NCBI RefSeq assembly: GCF_037392515.1
Contig: NC_090291.1
Location: forward strand, 32,988,501 to 33,052,500
Direction of reading: 5' to 3'
DNA from: Haliotis asinina
Lineage: Eukaryota > Mollusca > Gastropoda > Lepetellida > Haliotidae
Length of the DNA stretch: 64,000 nt
The notes beneath the pieces are model-generated. The model searched no databases. It was not told the DNA's origin and was given only the letters and a program-made list of their open reading frames with translations. Of this stretch, positions 1 through 11,297 are shown piece after piece (position 1 is the stretch's first letter; each line of letters starts with the position of its first letter). The position numbers were made by a program, and so were the translations under genes.

Positions 1-481
1 TACAACAGTTACAACGTTTCTTCTTTCATCCCAACATGACATAATAGTTATAATGGGGGATAATTCATACAGATTATTTTAACACATGTCTCTATAAAAC
101 ATATATAAACGACATTTGCCATTAAACCAAATATTTAAATTAGTTCACCATCAGCATAATAGTGATGTGAAGAACATCTAATGTGTTCATACATAAGTGA
201 ATATAGACACAACTAATCCATGACAGCACACCTAGTTCGCTTACATATTCAGTAACAACTGAGATATTATGTATGAGGATGGTCATGCAAACCCACTACA
301 TAGTTGATATTGCCACATTCTATTCATAAATAATACACTTCAGTCATGACATTAAATAACAGTCATACTTAACAGCGTTGTACAAGGGAGTTTACCTTAA
401 AATACAATGTTGAATTCTTCAAGTCGGTGATCAGTTAAGGAGATGTTTCAACATTTATTATGAGGTCAAGTGTGCTGATAG

Positions 482-500
482 GAGCGAGCGAGCGAGCGAG
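482..500. repeat. (GAGC)n microsatellite
   Basis: Four to five uninterrupted GAGC tetramers. Confidence 0.85.
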
Positions 501-974
501 ATTTGGGGTTGTACGTCGACCTTTAGCATAGCCAATGTCGTCGACGGGGTAGGTGGGGTTTAAGTAAATTAGTAATATGGTAACAATAGGGAATAAACCA
601 TCTACCCCCAAAAATGTATATGTAAGGGTTTTAAAAGTGAATTTTGACACACAAAAAAACGCTTAAAATGATATGAAAAAGGAGATTAAAGTCGCTATAT
701 ATAAATGGAAAATAGGATTTGCTGATCGGAAATCACTTACCTCTTTTTATATCCGAAAAATAGGTGATCAATGTTTAAATACTTTTGCGATTTGTCAAAA
801 CATATCATAGACCTTTTAATCACGAATTTGGTTGGTTGACAAACATCAGATATTTTCACTAATAGTTACTGATTGGACAAGCCCAAACGAGTTTTGGCTG
901 CCGTGACAGAATTATTACACCAGCTTCACTACGGGTTGTTTTTACAATTTCAGTCTGGATGTCAAATTATACCA

Positions 975-1000
975 TAAAAAAGAAAAGAAAAGAAAAGAAA
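975..1000. repeat. (AAAAG)n microsatellite
   Basis: About five AAAAG pentamers in a row. Confidence 0.85.
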
Positions 1001-1134
1001 CGCATAGACGAGATATTTGTTGCGAGAATATTGCATTTTCAAACACGTATACCTCTGCTACAAACAGATTTTAGTGCATGAAATTTTACACTAGTTTAGA
1101 AGAAGGTAACGTCTATACAACCAAGTGGATACTT

Positions 1135-1484
1135 TTAGATAATGGAGACAGCGATGCTGTCCTGGCGCTCAGACCAAGCTCTTTCCACCTGTTCTGTACA
1201 GTTGACAGGATATCCTCTGAAGTCTTGGCACCCTGGCTGCCGTGCTCTCACTCGTGGCAGTACGATCACGCAACTATAGTACCCGGATGTACCGACCTGG
1301 GGCTGCCGTGGTAACTCGAGGTCTGCCTGTACGGGAACGGTCATTTGTTGTATCTGTTTGGTTGCAACGAGCTGCAAGACATCGTGCTCAGACTAACATT
1401 CAGACACCTGGCAACAGAAGACTGGTAATATCCAGCATACATTCTTTCAATGGCGATGTTCCGTATCGCAGAGTCAAAACGTGA
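1135..1484 (-). pseudogene. Tc1-like transposase N-terminal relic
   Basis: Read on the minus strand across shifted frames, this matches the N-terminal DNA-binding part of Tc1-family transposases. In order there are a helix-turn-helix-like stretch (SSVARCLNVSLSTM), a TGRPRVTTAA-like linker, the 'IRVL..RDRTAT' stretch, and 'ARVPRLQRISCQL'. Frames change at least twice and in-frame stops are present, so it is dead. The DDE catalytic half is absent. Assignment is from remembered family motifs, not a search. Confidence 0.55.
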
Positions 1485-2639
1485 CATAATGATTTGACCT
1501 TGAAAACGAATCCCAATTTCTGAAATTTTTCTGGATTTTTATTGCCAGAAAGTGAATGCTCTTTGCTGCAAAATTTCAATCTGAGCTGTGGTGATGCCTA
1601 TCCAAACCTTATAAGAAATCTCTTCAAAATCATCATTTTCAGGTAAAATCGATTTTCTATTTGTGCAAATGTGTCAAAATAAAATCATGTCGTCAACACT
1701 TTTGTTTGTAATTAATAGATTCATAAAAATACAAATCTCCATGCGTTTTTTTAAGGTAGTATAGTTCCCTACAGCTGACCGTGACATAATTGTAATTGTG
1801 GCTAATTAGACATGATTTACTACAGTTGTGGTCTGGATGTCCATACAGTGGTCATTAAGAAATTTACTGGTTGCAATAAAAATTAAGCTGACACGTTCAG
1901 TGGTATATGGCTTGTGTTAATTATCCTCGCGAAGTGCGTTACATTAGCTTGAACTATGCCATGAAGGTGAATTAAAGTGATATTTCGGTATTAGTAACTG
2001 TTCAAAATGCAACCTTGTGGCAAATATATTTAAAATACATACATACAGATAAATATACAAATATAAAAGACATAATGATAAATCTGGGCACTGTCATATT
2101 GTTACAAAACGAACGGAGTGTGATTCCTTGCATTATACACAGGCATTATGCATTACTTGCGAATGGTGCCTCTTCCTAGTCGAACCCATTAGGAACTTTT
2201 CACAAGTATTCTTACTATATGTTATTCATTGGCATTATCACATGCCTGGTTTGTTCGATTAGATGCATCTGAGAGTGTGTACCTGAAAAGACGTTTTCCA
2301 TGATGTCCACTACATATTCTGTGCCAACTGTGGGCATCCACTGACAAGGTCATGGATGGTCTCGTGAAATTACATTGCTTATTAACAAAATCACACACTG
2401 ACATTAGTTCGAAATAGTGCTGATGTCACACACTTTGAAACGCACTCATTCAATTGTGAACAACATATATTGTATATATTGTATTGTATAAACCAAGTGA
2501 ATCAATCAGGAATTTTATAAAATAATTGAAATTTTCAGGATCCGCCCATGCTTACAATAGGACTGTGTGCTATAGTGTGCTTGCGGTTTTCTCACAGCTG
2601 AACCATACAATGTGCGTATCTGTGAGGAAGGAACAACTG
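1485..2639. other. Intergenic, nothing recognised
   Basis: AT-rich sequence. No coding signal or repeat structure was recognised. Confidence 0.4.
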
Positions 2640-2880
2640 ATCTGGCTTCGTGACCTCAGACCAGCAACCTGCCGCCTCCTTCTGGGGATGCTGATGGAGA
2701 GTCGGACTTCCATTTTACATAGCTGGCGCAGTTCTTCGACACGACCATGGGGTTGCGCCTTGCCACCCGAATTTGGTTATCACGTTTCCAGGTCTTCCTT
2801 CGTCTTCCAGGTTTTGGACGATCCTCGATGGTAGCGTGTTTAATGTTTAAGTAAGTGTCGACGTTACGAGAGGACTGTCT
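2640..2880 (-). pseudogene. Second Tc1-like transposase relic
   Basis: A minus-strand frame carries 'EDRPKPGRRRKTW' followed by 'RVARRNP', the GRPR-type linker of Tc1 transposases. After a frameshift near 2740 a second frame continues with 'EELRQLCKMEV' and 'RRRRQVAGLRSRSQ', the typical end of the second helix-turn-helix. Only this DNA-binding segment survives. It differs from the relic near 1.3 kb, so the two come from different Tc1 lineages. Confidence 0.6.
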
Positions 2881-3713
2881 TAATGCAATAACCCTGCATT
2901 TTCTGAAAGTGAAAGTCTTCAAGTTTCAAATAAAGTTACTTTGTAATACTGTTTCTAAACTAAGTCAGAAAGGTGTGGTGCACTTACCACAGTACCACAG
3001 TATGAAATTAACATCCCAATGTGCTTAGCGGCCCATAGCTTTTGAGATTGTAAAGCTCGGGCTTTACAGGTGCATTCTATAGGCTAGGGTACGGTATTTT
3101 GACCGATATGTTCAAACTTGTCCTGGGAATTAGGGGGGTGCTTACTTGATGATCGTGTGCATCACTGTATATAGTCTGAATCTGTGGAATCATATTACTG
3201 AACCAGTTATATCTCTACCGAATCAAATTACTTCAATGATACTTCGGTAAGGCCACCAATATATCTACGTCACCCACCCAAGGACTATGTGCGAGGGACG
3301 TTGCTTAACTTGCACAGATTTGTGAGCCGGACACTGTGGGCAAGATCACACACCATGGTGTAAGTTGATTCGTGATGTTGTATATTTGGGCTAGAAGTTA
3401 TCTTCAGCAACTCATTCTTGAAAAGACTAATCGACGACTCGCTGACATTGCTGACATTTAATTGTATCCCAATTACGTTGGTCAAAGTTCATGTTGTCAA
3501 TCATCTGTCTGGCTAATGATTGTTTACTGACCATGTATTTTTGTATAAGTGGAATATTGGTGTGAGGCATTAAACAACAAACTAACGACATCGTTGTTTC
3601 TGTTACATACCATTGGTTTGTACCGACCAGACTCCATTATATATAGGCCACAGTAGATCTAATATATGTCTGCAGCAATAATAAACATTTTTTTTCATTT
3701 TCTTCTCTACATC
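2881..3713. other. Intergenic, nothing recognised
   Basis: No gene, exon or repeat was identified. Confidence 0.4.
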
Positions 3714-3776
3714 ACGGGGCCGTCATACCGAAGACCCTGGTTCGAATCCCGACATGGGTACAATGTGTGTCCCTAG
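3714..3776 (+). repeat. tRNA-derived SINE fragment
   Basis: Contains a polymerase III B-box-like GGTTCGAATCC, followed by CATGGGTACAATG as in the fuller tRNA-SINE copies at 21.5 and 60.1 kb. The A-box half and the 3' tail are missing. Confidence 0.6.
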
Positions 3777-3821
3777 AAATAGGCGATTTCATTTTATTGT
3801 TCTCATGCCAACTGGATACGT

Positions 3822-4815
3822 TACAGGTGTCACGTGTCATGTCAGCGTTGTGTATGTGTCACAGATCAAGTGGATATATTCCATGTATCACATGTCACGC
3901 AGATTTCTTTGATGTGTTACATGGATATGCCTCATGTCACGTAGATAATTTAAATGTGCAAAACGTCACATCGATATGTTGGACGTGTCACATGTCATGT
4001 GGATATATGGATGTGTCACGTGTCACGGTAATATGTTGGATATGTCCTGTGTCACAAGTCACATGTCATATAGATGTCTTGAATGTGTTGAATGTTTCAC
4101 GTTTCAGATGGATGTGGTGGCAGTGTCACATGTCATGTCAACATGTCACAGATCAAGTGGATATATTCCATGTGCCACATGTCATGAATATATCTTTGAT
4201 GTGTGAAATGTTAGGTTGATGCATTAGGTCTGTCGTATGTCACGTGGATATGTTGGATGTATCACACGTCACATGGATTTCTTGGACATGTCATGTGGAT
4301 AGGTTAAATGTGTCACATGCCACGTGGATAGGTTGAATGTCACATGACATGTTGAATGTGTGATATGTCGCATTGATATGTTGGATATGTCATGTCACGT
4401 GATGTGTTGAATGTGTCACATGGTATGTGGATATGATGAATGTGTCACATGTCACGTGTAAATGTTTGATGTGCCACATGGATATAACTGGCACGTCACA
4501 TATCATGTGGACAGGTTGAAGGTGTAACATGTCATGTTGATATGTTAACTTGCTGACCATGGATATGTCATGTCACGTGATATATTGGCTTTATCATCTG
4601 TCAGGTGGATATGTTGGTTTTGCCACATGTTAGTTGGATATGCTGAATGTGTAACATGTCACGTGGATATGTTGAATGTGTTACAAGTCAGGTGGATATG
4701 TTGGATGTGTCGCATGCCACGTGGATATATTGGATGTGTCACGTATTACAGGAATACGTTCGATGTGTCACATGCAATAAGAATATGCTGGATATGTCAC
4801 GTCCCGTGGATATTG
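3822..4815. repeat. 29-bp degenerate minisatellite
   Basis: About 30 imperfect units of roughly 29 bp around the theme GTCACGTGGATATGTTG followed by an AATGTGTCACAT-like part. Many units contain the palindrome CACGTG or CACATG. The reading frames here (3767-4219, 4570-4932) merely follow the repeat. The same unit recurs at 6968-7140, 7061-7140 and 16742-17010. A tail near 4817-4925 resembles the unique DNA next to those other arrays. Confidence 0.85.
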
Positions 4816-6967
4816 ACTTTCGAAACTAAGGAAATCCTTCACCAAATTGTTATTTTGAGTCATGTAAAAAGAGGAAGCGAAAACTACATTTTCAATAAAA
4901 TTTCAGTACTTTATATGTCCACAGGCCTATAGTACATTACAATACAATATATACCATCAAACATAACATAAATATAAAAACATAATTGTAATGTATTTGT
5001 ATTGCAGACTCTCATTTTGTATTTATACTAATGATAGGCAAACGAACAGAATCAGAATTAAAGCCCTCATGACCCAGAGTACATCGCATTAGCGTTACTA
5101 CGTTGTAGTTGTACAGAAAGATTCTTCAAATATTTGGATTCTTTTATAAAGGATAGTAATTTTTTATCGACAATAAGCCTCTGCATGATAATACCTTACC
5201 GAATTTCGTCATTGTGGGATTACTGATACAAAATCAAGGTATCAACAATTTTCTAAGAGACTCATAACATGGACAAATGAGGGTAATTTGATATTCATCT
5301 TGTATCTTGTAGACAACAACGTGCAGAATATATTATTTACGTAACGGTTATTATTATTGAGATTATAAGACTGGCGTCTTAATCCAACAAACAACCTTGA
5401 TAAATCTTTAGGTAAAAAATATATGATTCAGCTTCAAAAAGGGTCTTAAAGGATTTATAGAAGGAAAGATAATGTAACTTGTTTAGTCTTGTATACTGGT
5501 CTTGAACATTTATTTCAATGCATCGCTTTTTTAATTTTTGAATGCAGACATAAATTCGGAAATATTGATTTATCCACACTTACAAACCTCCGGTGACGTC
5601 ACGACACAATACTACCTATCACATTATACTTCATGCATCCCAAAGGACTGTGTTATCCCGAGAATTATTACACAAACCCTGAGGTTGTAACATTAGTACT
5701 TTTATCAAATTTCATGCTTGATAACATATTTTACGGCGCTTCAGTGATTTCGCTTTCCTTATTACCTCCCTTACACCATCAACCTTGTAAATTCCGAGTT
5801 ATCCCAGCCGGATAGGATAGGACAGTACGTTCCCCAGAGTTTGAAGGAAAATGTCAGAAGGGGGAATATGTTGATTTCAGTTTGCTGCTTAGAGGTGCAC
5901 AGCTGGACGCCTTTTTCAGCTCAATCACAGGTATTGACAATTAACAGACAAGGCCAGACTGAAATTTCAAATTCACCAAAACAGAAAGAAATCAGAAATA
6001 TTAACGACTTGACCACGGCCGTAGTTTCCCAGACGCCACCAGGAGCTGCTTAAATACATGCATACGATTCGCATGACGGTTCAGTGTCAAATAGGCTGGA
6101 AAAGCATTGACAGCCAATTTAGATTGTGCCAAGCAAAACACCCAGAGCGCATAAGGTCAACAGCACCTGCCGTATCAAGAGATCATCGGCGACAAGGTGA
6201 GACACCCCACTACAGTTTCCCAGGCGCTCCAAGGAAACACACCAACAGCTGGCCGGAACTACAATTACAGGTTATGTAGTAGACCAGTCTACTCCACTTC
6301 GGAGTCTTAACAAAACCTAGTAAAAGGTCGCGTCAGGTAACCTTTGGGCGGCCAATGCCAATCCAATCAAACGCGATCAGACAATGGCTACTATTTATGG
6401 ATCGGAGGGACTTCTCAAAATGTTCAGGTCACTGACACAAACAAAAATCCTGTTATCCCGCACTCGCAGGCTCTCGCTTGGTCGCTGAACGGAAGTATCT
6501 ATAGTATCGGTAAACAAGACGGCATGATTTCAGAGCGAAAAGTCTTGGATGAGCTGTGAATTTGACCCCCGATCAGGCTTCAGCAAAAAAAAAATTGCGC
6601 GAATGTAATGAACTTGTTCTGGAAAAATTACTTACGTTCAACGGACCAGTGACATCGAGAGGCTGCGAGTGGGGGATAACGTTCTCCCCAGAGGTGTTTT
6701 GGTTTGATTTTCGAGCTTGAGGATGTATTAAAGTTAATAAAATGTGTGTTATGTCGTGGAAATCAGGCAGGATGTGTGGAAAAATGTATAATAGAGAGGT
6801 ACATGAGCATAGTTTCGAATGTCACCGAATTCTTAGCCGAAATTTCAACCTGAAATCGGAACGAGTCGATGTCGGCACGACAATCCAATATGGCAGCTCT
6901 ATTAATATATGCGAAGTGCGTGTAGATCTATGGTCTATGTTCAACCTACAGTGCGATATCGGGTTCC
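4816..6967. other. Intergenic, nothing firm
   Basis: 4.8-5.6 kb is AT-rich. 5.8-6.6 kb is more balanced in base composition and has several short plus-strand frames (5841-6053, 6058-6279, 6344-6559). None resembles a known family, and none is linked by clear splice sites. It could be a decayed mobile element. Confidence 0.35.
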
Positions 6968-7760
6968 TGTGAATATGTTGGATGTGTCACATGTTCCATT
7001 GATGTGTCACATGTCACCTGAATATGTTGGGTGTGTCACGTCACGTGAATACATTGATGTGTGTGTCACATGGATATGTTGGACGTGACTACGTTGGATG
7101 TGTTACATGTCACATTGATATGTCGAAAGTGTCACATGTCATATTTTAGCGGATCAAACCTCATCAAATTATCTTTTGTCATAGAAAGACTGGAAACTGA
7201 AACTAAATTTTCACAACTGGAATTAACTTGTAGTCAATATCATTTTTAAGGGTATTTCCCCTTGTGTTGATATGTAGAATGTACCACATGAGAAATGAAT
7301 ACGTTGGGTGTGTCAAATGTCATAAGGACATGTTGCATACGTCTGGTGGATATGAATGACTTGCCACCTAAGCAAACAAAGGGGCTACCTCACCAAAGTG
7401 TTATCTTTTGTCATTTAAAGAAGGAAAACTAAAACATTTTCACAAGTTTATTAAAATACTTGTAGTAAACATCTGGAACATTTGAAAAGTATTTTAACCT
7501 CTGCATATCATTATGACACATGAATATATATGTGCCAGTACGTCAGGTGAAATCAACCTATTCATAACTGCGTTACAAACTATCATATGATAAGATACAG
7601 CGATACATTTTCTGTATCGTTTCCAACACGTGTCACTTTAATTTACATTATTTCACTGAAGTAGAATACATACACTTGATAGCCTCTGAGAAACATAATA
7701 TCTTGACGTTAAAAGCAGTGACGATCTTTCCCCATTTGCGCTCCACTGCACTGCAACATC
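6968..7760. repeat. Dispersed repeat, copy 1 (minisatellite plus 0.6 kb)
   Basis: A short array of the 29-bp minisatellite (6968-7140) is followed by about 620 bp that aligns, with substitutions and indels, to 16780-17410. Shared landmarks in order are CACAACTGGAATTAA, CTTGTAGT, TTTCCCCTTGTGT, GTGCGTCAAATGTCA-like DNA, CACAAGTTTATTAA-like DNA, a TATCATATGATA palindrome, CTGTATCGTTT, and GCCTCTGAGAAACA-like DNA. This looks like a non-autonomous element with an internal tandem repeat, or an old segmental duplication. Confidence 0.7.
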
Positions 7761-8072
7761 AGGCTGTTCTGTTGGGTTTCTAGATGGGTTGCGAGTTAAC
7801 CTAACGCAAGTGTTACTAATACAGCAACTTTCCAATGTTTACATACAGGAAACTATACGTGTTAGAAGTGTTGTTTATCAGAGCAAAGCATGCCAGATTA
7901 TTATAAAACATGTGAAGAGTTATATCAAATATACCACCTGACTTTGATTACGTATAACTCACATGAATGAGTAATTCATTGGGTGCTACATTGTTAAACA
8001 AGTAAGTTGCGTAAGTAAAACTATCACTACTATTGAGCCACTTCATCACGGGTAATAATCAATCTCTGTCTT

Positions 8073-9596
8073 TCAAAACTTTGGGGATGGACATTCGTTT
8101 GTTGGGTGTCCCAGAAGATGACACTGACAGCATACTTGTTCCTCTTCACTATGAGCAAACATACAGGCATCTTGATATCGGCAAATAGAACCCACGACGA
8201 TATTGTTACACATTAATGTCTTGTATCTATACAGTTTGTTCGTAGTTTTATCTTTAACATACTTATCTCTTTTTTCAAAGAAAGATATTTCCTGTACCGA
8301 GTGATCATGTTTGCATTTTTTACCTTGGACACATTGAAAATGATATTCACAAGAAGTAGTGTACAACTTGTACTTTTTGGGTTTTTTGTACTGTACTTGC
8401 TGAAATGGATCTTCGTTTTGTCCAGATTGGTGGTTAGTATTTTTCGTAAGCAGAGGATCTTGGCATTCATTAGGGGTCATTTTCTGTGTTTCATCGTGTT
8501 TCTTGTACTTGCTAAGTGAACTAGAGGTCGCATCTGGACTTTTTCTGGCAGGATTACTTTCTGCGTCCGTGGGTCCGCAGATTTGGGCAAAGCCAGAGCC
8601 AATGGTAGCGGAAGGCATTGTCACTTCATCGTCATCTTTACACTCACGGAGGAGATCAAACAGGTTGGCTGAACATAGATCAAGAGCTGTGTCCTGCCTC
8701 TGTTGTTTAGTATACTCGAAGTACGTGAGCACGTTTTTGCATAACTTAGGCTGACATAGCCTTTTCAGTTCTGGCGTATAGAGCTCTAAAGGAGCATCCT
8801 CTTCCAAAGATTTATTTTGGCACTGGAGGAACAGAATCACTAAGTCCTCACTCATTGCAGCCTCTGATGACTTCGGAAGGAGCCAGGCATGTTTCCAAGG
8901 CCATTTGAATTCATCAAGTATTTGCTTTAACTCAATGAACTCTTTGTTTCTGTCATCTTGAAGTTCGCGGACGCACTGTAGTAGCACAATCCCACGAAAT
9001 AACAACTCATTCCTGTACTGTGGGCTGATAGTAAACCTTTCACTGACAAAGGTAAACTTTCTGAAATGTTCTTGCTGTGTTAGATACTGCACTGTCATTA
9101 ATTTAGGATGTTTATTTTGTAGACGTTTCAGGTCTGCACCCAGATTCTGTTCCATTGCCCAAACCTCTACATTCCACTTCTTTTCGATAGCTTTTTCAAT
9201 GCAAGGAGACATGTCATTGTCACCACTAACTATCACAACAGTAGATCCAAATTCCTTATTTTTGGAATCACAAACTAGTTCCGTGACATCAGCAACAATT
9301 TGGGTATCAACTTTCTTCTCTTTCCCTGTCCACCGACTTCTCTTATGCTTCTTGATTTCCCAACCTTTTTCTTTTATTTTTTTCCATACTGTGTCAATTG
9401 GAGGTGGCTCTGATCCATACAATATTGCCTTATTTACCACTCTTCCGTTGCTTATCAAATTAGCTAGCCTTCCAACATCTATTCTCAAACGAGGGTCCTC
9501 TGTGAACTCCTTGTTGAGACTGCGTCCTTTCACCTTTTTCGCTTCTATCCACAAATTGGAATCGTCCAGAAAGATCCATATCCCGTCATCAGCCAT
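8073..9596 (-). CDS. NYN-domain RNase with two CCCH zinc fingers and a zinc knuckle
   Basis: Intronless 507-aa reading frame. Residues 5-155 look like an NYN (PIN-like) nuclease domain: IFLDDSNLW puts acidic residues at D11/D12, VDTQIVADV gives D97 and D103, and SGDND gives D126 and D128, the expected metal-binding acids. The middle is low-complexity and Ser/Thr/Lys-rich (about 340-410). The C-terminus has a CCCH finger at 416-432 (C-x5-C-x5-C-x3-H), a canonical CCCH finger at 463-482 (C-x8-C-x5-C-x3-H) and a knuckle at 489-502 (C-x2-C-x4-H-x4-C). It is probably an RNA-binding endoribonuclease. NYN-CCCH proteins of the Regnase and MARF1 type act in RNA decay and in silencing of foreign or transposon RNA; that role is inferred here. 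The ATG is preceded by an in-frame TGA inside a probable 5' UTR exon, which fixes the start. The domain calls are firm; orthology is not. Confidence 0.9.
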   Translation of the reverse strand: MADDGIWIFLDDSNLWIEAKKVKGRSLNKEFTEDPRLRIDVGRLANLISNGRVVNKAILYGSEPPPIDTVWKKIKEKGWEIKKHKRSRWTGKEKKVDTQIVADVTELVCDSKNKEFGSTVVIVSGDNDMSPCIEKAIEKKWNVEVWAMEQNLGADLKRLQNKHPKLMTVQYLTQQEHFRKFTFVSERFTISPQYRNELLFRGIVLLQCVRELQDDRNKEFIELKQILDEFKWPWKHAWLLPKSSEAAMSEDLVILFLQCQNKSLEEDAPLELYTPELKRLCQPKLCKNVLTYFEYTKQQRQDTALDLCSANLFDLLRECKDDDEVTMPSATIGSGFAQICGPTDAESNPARKSPDATSSSLSKYKKHDETQKMTPNECQDPLLTKNTNHQSGQNEDPFQQVQYKKPKKYKLYTTSCEYHFQCVQGKKCKHDHSVQEISFFEKRDKYVKDKTTNKLYRYKTLMCNNIVVGSICRYQDACMFAHSEEEQVCCQCHLLGHPTNECPSPKF

Positions 9597-9625
9597 TTCG
9601 GATCAACACCCTGTAAAAGATTTGT
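9597..9625 (-). other. Probable 3' splice site in the NYN gene 5' UTR
   Basis: On the minus strand TCTTTTACAG precedes GGTGTTGATC, 14 nt before the ATG. The AG is at 9611-9612, so the exon would begin at 9610. An in-frame TGA lies between this site and the ATG. It suggests a UTR intron and argues against the gene being a simple retrocopy. The upstream exon was not located. Confidence 0.5.
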
Positions 9626-11090
9626 ATCTATAATATTCTGACATTTTATTTACGCAGCAAAATAACTGTCATTTCGAGTCCAACATAAGTTAAACAAAAT
9701 AACACTATAAATACTCCATTGTATTTGAATATGTATGGCTATTTTAAATTTCGGTGTTCGCAAAGCTCAGGAGTCTTTCATGAGATGGAATGTTTAACAG
9801 GTAAATGCTAAATCTATAGTTTTAACGGTATAACTTCCTCCCAACATATTCATAGTAGACGCTGCACTCACCTTGGTTAGTCCCACTATAAACGACTGTA
9901 TGTGTTGAATGTTGAATTTAAATGTGGTTACATATCTTACGTCACGGTTATTTATGAAGCAGTTGGTAATTCCTAGAAAGCCATACTGTAAGGCACGAAA
10001 ATAGACCGTTGTGACACGATTATGTCATTGTGACATTTTGTACTTTTGTATTTACTCTCTCACTCACTCTCACTCTCTCTCTCTCTCGCTCTCTCACATC
10101 ACACACACATACACACACACTAACACACACACACGGACTAACACACATATATCAGTGGGTAATTTCTTGAGTATACCGCAGTGTAACGTATATCGACACC
10201 TGATCATGTCAGTGTGACATCTGTAGCCTTTCTACTGGAAAGGCGTACTGAAGCGTAAAGTACGAGAATAGACTATTATCTCCCGATCATGTCACGATGT
10301 CTGACATTTGCCCTTCAAAGCATTATATAGTGTCTTCGAAGCATTTTGACGTCAAGAGTCCATCTGTGACCCATTTACGGTCTGCGAAGCCTGATCACCC
10401 GAATGCTGATCTTATAACAGCTACATATCAAGGCTCTCGATGATGCATTGTCTAACTTGAATCTATGATCAGTCCACCCAGTATACTGTATCTGCATGGG
10501 GGAAAAATAAGCTCTTGACAGGTTTTGAAAAGGTAAAATGAAGTGTGAACTTCAAAATCCTGTTCCTTTTATACAGATTTCTTTGTGTAGCACCTTGCGC
10601 GACCATTGAATGCCTCAGTCATGAATACCCACCTTTATTATTATATTTGACAGATTAAACGTAGAATGCAGCAGAGAGAATGACATCAACTGTATAAGAT
10701 GTTGGGAAATCTCTGAGAACTCATTGCAAAGTCGACATCCTCGTATTGGTATTTTCTTTAAGAATCGCAAATGGCGATTACGAGTGGGAAGTGACTGGTC
10801 TTGGGCAGAAAAAAGAAGGTCCACGGTTTCACATTTCAGACCAGCTACCTTCAGCCAGGCGAAGAAGTCGGTAGGATTGCAATTCTGCTCCACACACTAT
10901 ATTAGGATTATGTTTGACAGAAGACGATAAACATGCAGCAGAGGAGATTCGGGTGATCCTGGCAAAGTGAGACTGGTAAGGCTCATCATCAGCTCACACG
11001 CAGTCCAGACAGCGGTTGGGACTTCTCCCAGGAAACGCTGCTTAGTCGAACCCAACAGGAACGTTTCGGGGAAATACATGCTGTTGCCAT
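9626..11090. other. Intergenic DNA with a possible retroelement relic
   Basis: Mostly featureless. The minus-strand frame 10615-10893 contains 'RNRHLRFLKKIPIRGCRLC' followed by 'SQHLI', which faintly resembles the cysteine/histidine motif at the C-terminus of some non-LTR retrotransposons. It is too short to assign. From about 11080 the sequence aligns with the 3' flank of locus A (17890-18016), the flank of the locus D remnant. Confidence 0.35.
10054..10134. repeat. (CT)n/(CA)n microsatellite
   Basis: Mixed CT and CTCA runs followed by CA runs. The reading frame 10011-10217 is an artefact of this repeat. Confidence 0.9.
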
Positions 11091-11234
11091 TAAAACGACA
11101 CAAAATCTAATTATGACTATCATGAAATTCTAATTTAAATATGATGTGATTTGGGGCTACCAAAAACGCTTGCACACTGATCATTGAAATCATCGTTGAT
11201 GTGCATATACAGTGTTAACATTTGTAACGCTGGG

Positions 11235-11297
11235 TTAAACTTCGATCTTAACTGAGTGCATATTAACATCATTTCTAAAACATTGAATGACCGTATT
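11235..11297 (-). pseudogene. Locus D: remnant of a galectin-like last exon
   Basis: The minus strand reads 'RNDVNMHSVKIEV' then TAA, aligning with the C-terminal ends of locus A ('ENDVTLQSVEITV'), B ('KHDVTVHSVEITA') and C ('ENDVTVNWVEIAV'). DNA just downstream (11090-11234) also matches the 3' flank of locus A. The 5' half of the exon is missing: within about 20 codons the reading runs straight into the 28-bp minisatellite. No matching exon 1-5 was found between 16 and 18 kb. It is therefore a truncated paralog, the leftmost member of the array. Confidence 0.65.

Larger units (their letters stand above)
1..1134. other. Intergenic, no gene seen
   Basis: AT-rich DNA with short chance reading frames only. 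It holds two simple repeats (listed separately). No splice-consistent exon or transposon motif was seen. Confidence 0.5.

Noticed and set aside
3767..4932. Cys/His-rich frames in the 29-bp minisatellite that look like zinc-binding repeats
   Set aside because: The Cys and His codons come from the GTCACATG repeat motif, and both frames follow the array without a gene context.
8213..9633. Other-frame and antisense ORFs overlapping the NYN gene
   Set aside because: They are shadows. Only the 507-codon frame has recognisable domains and ordered motifs.
10615..10893. A coding gene on the minus strand (92 codons)
   Set aside because: Only a weak resemblance to retroelement C-termini; no splice sites or neighbouring coding DNA support it.
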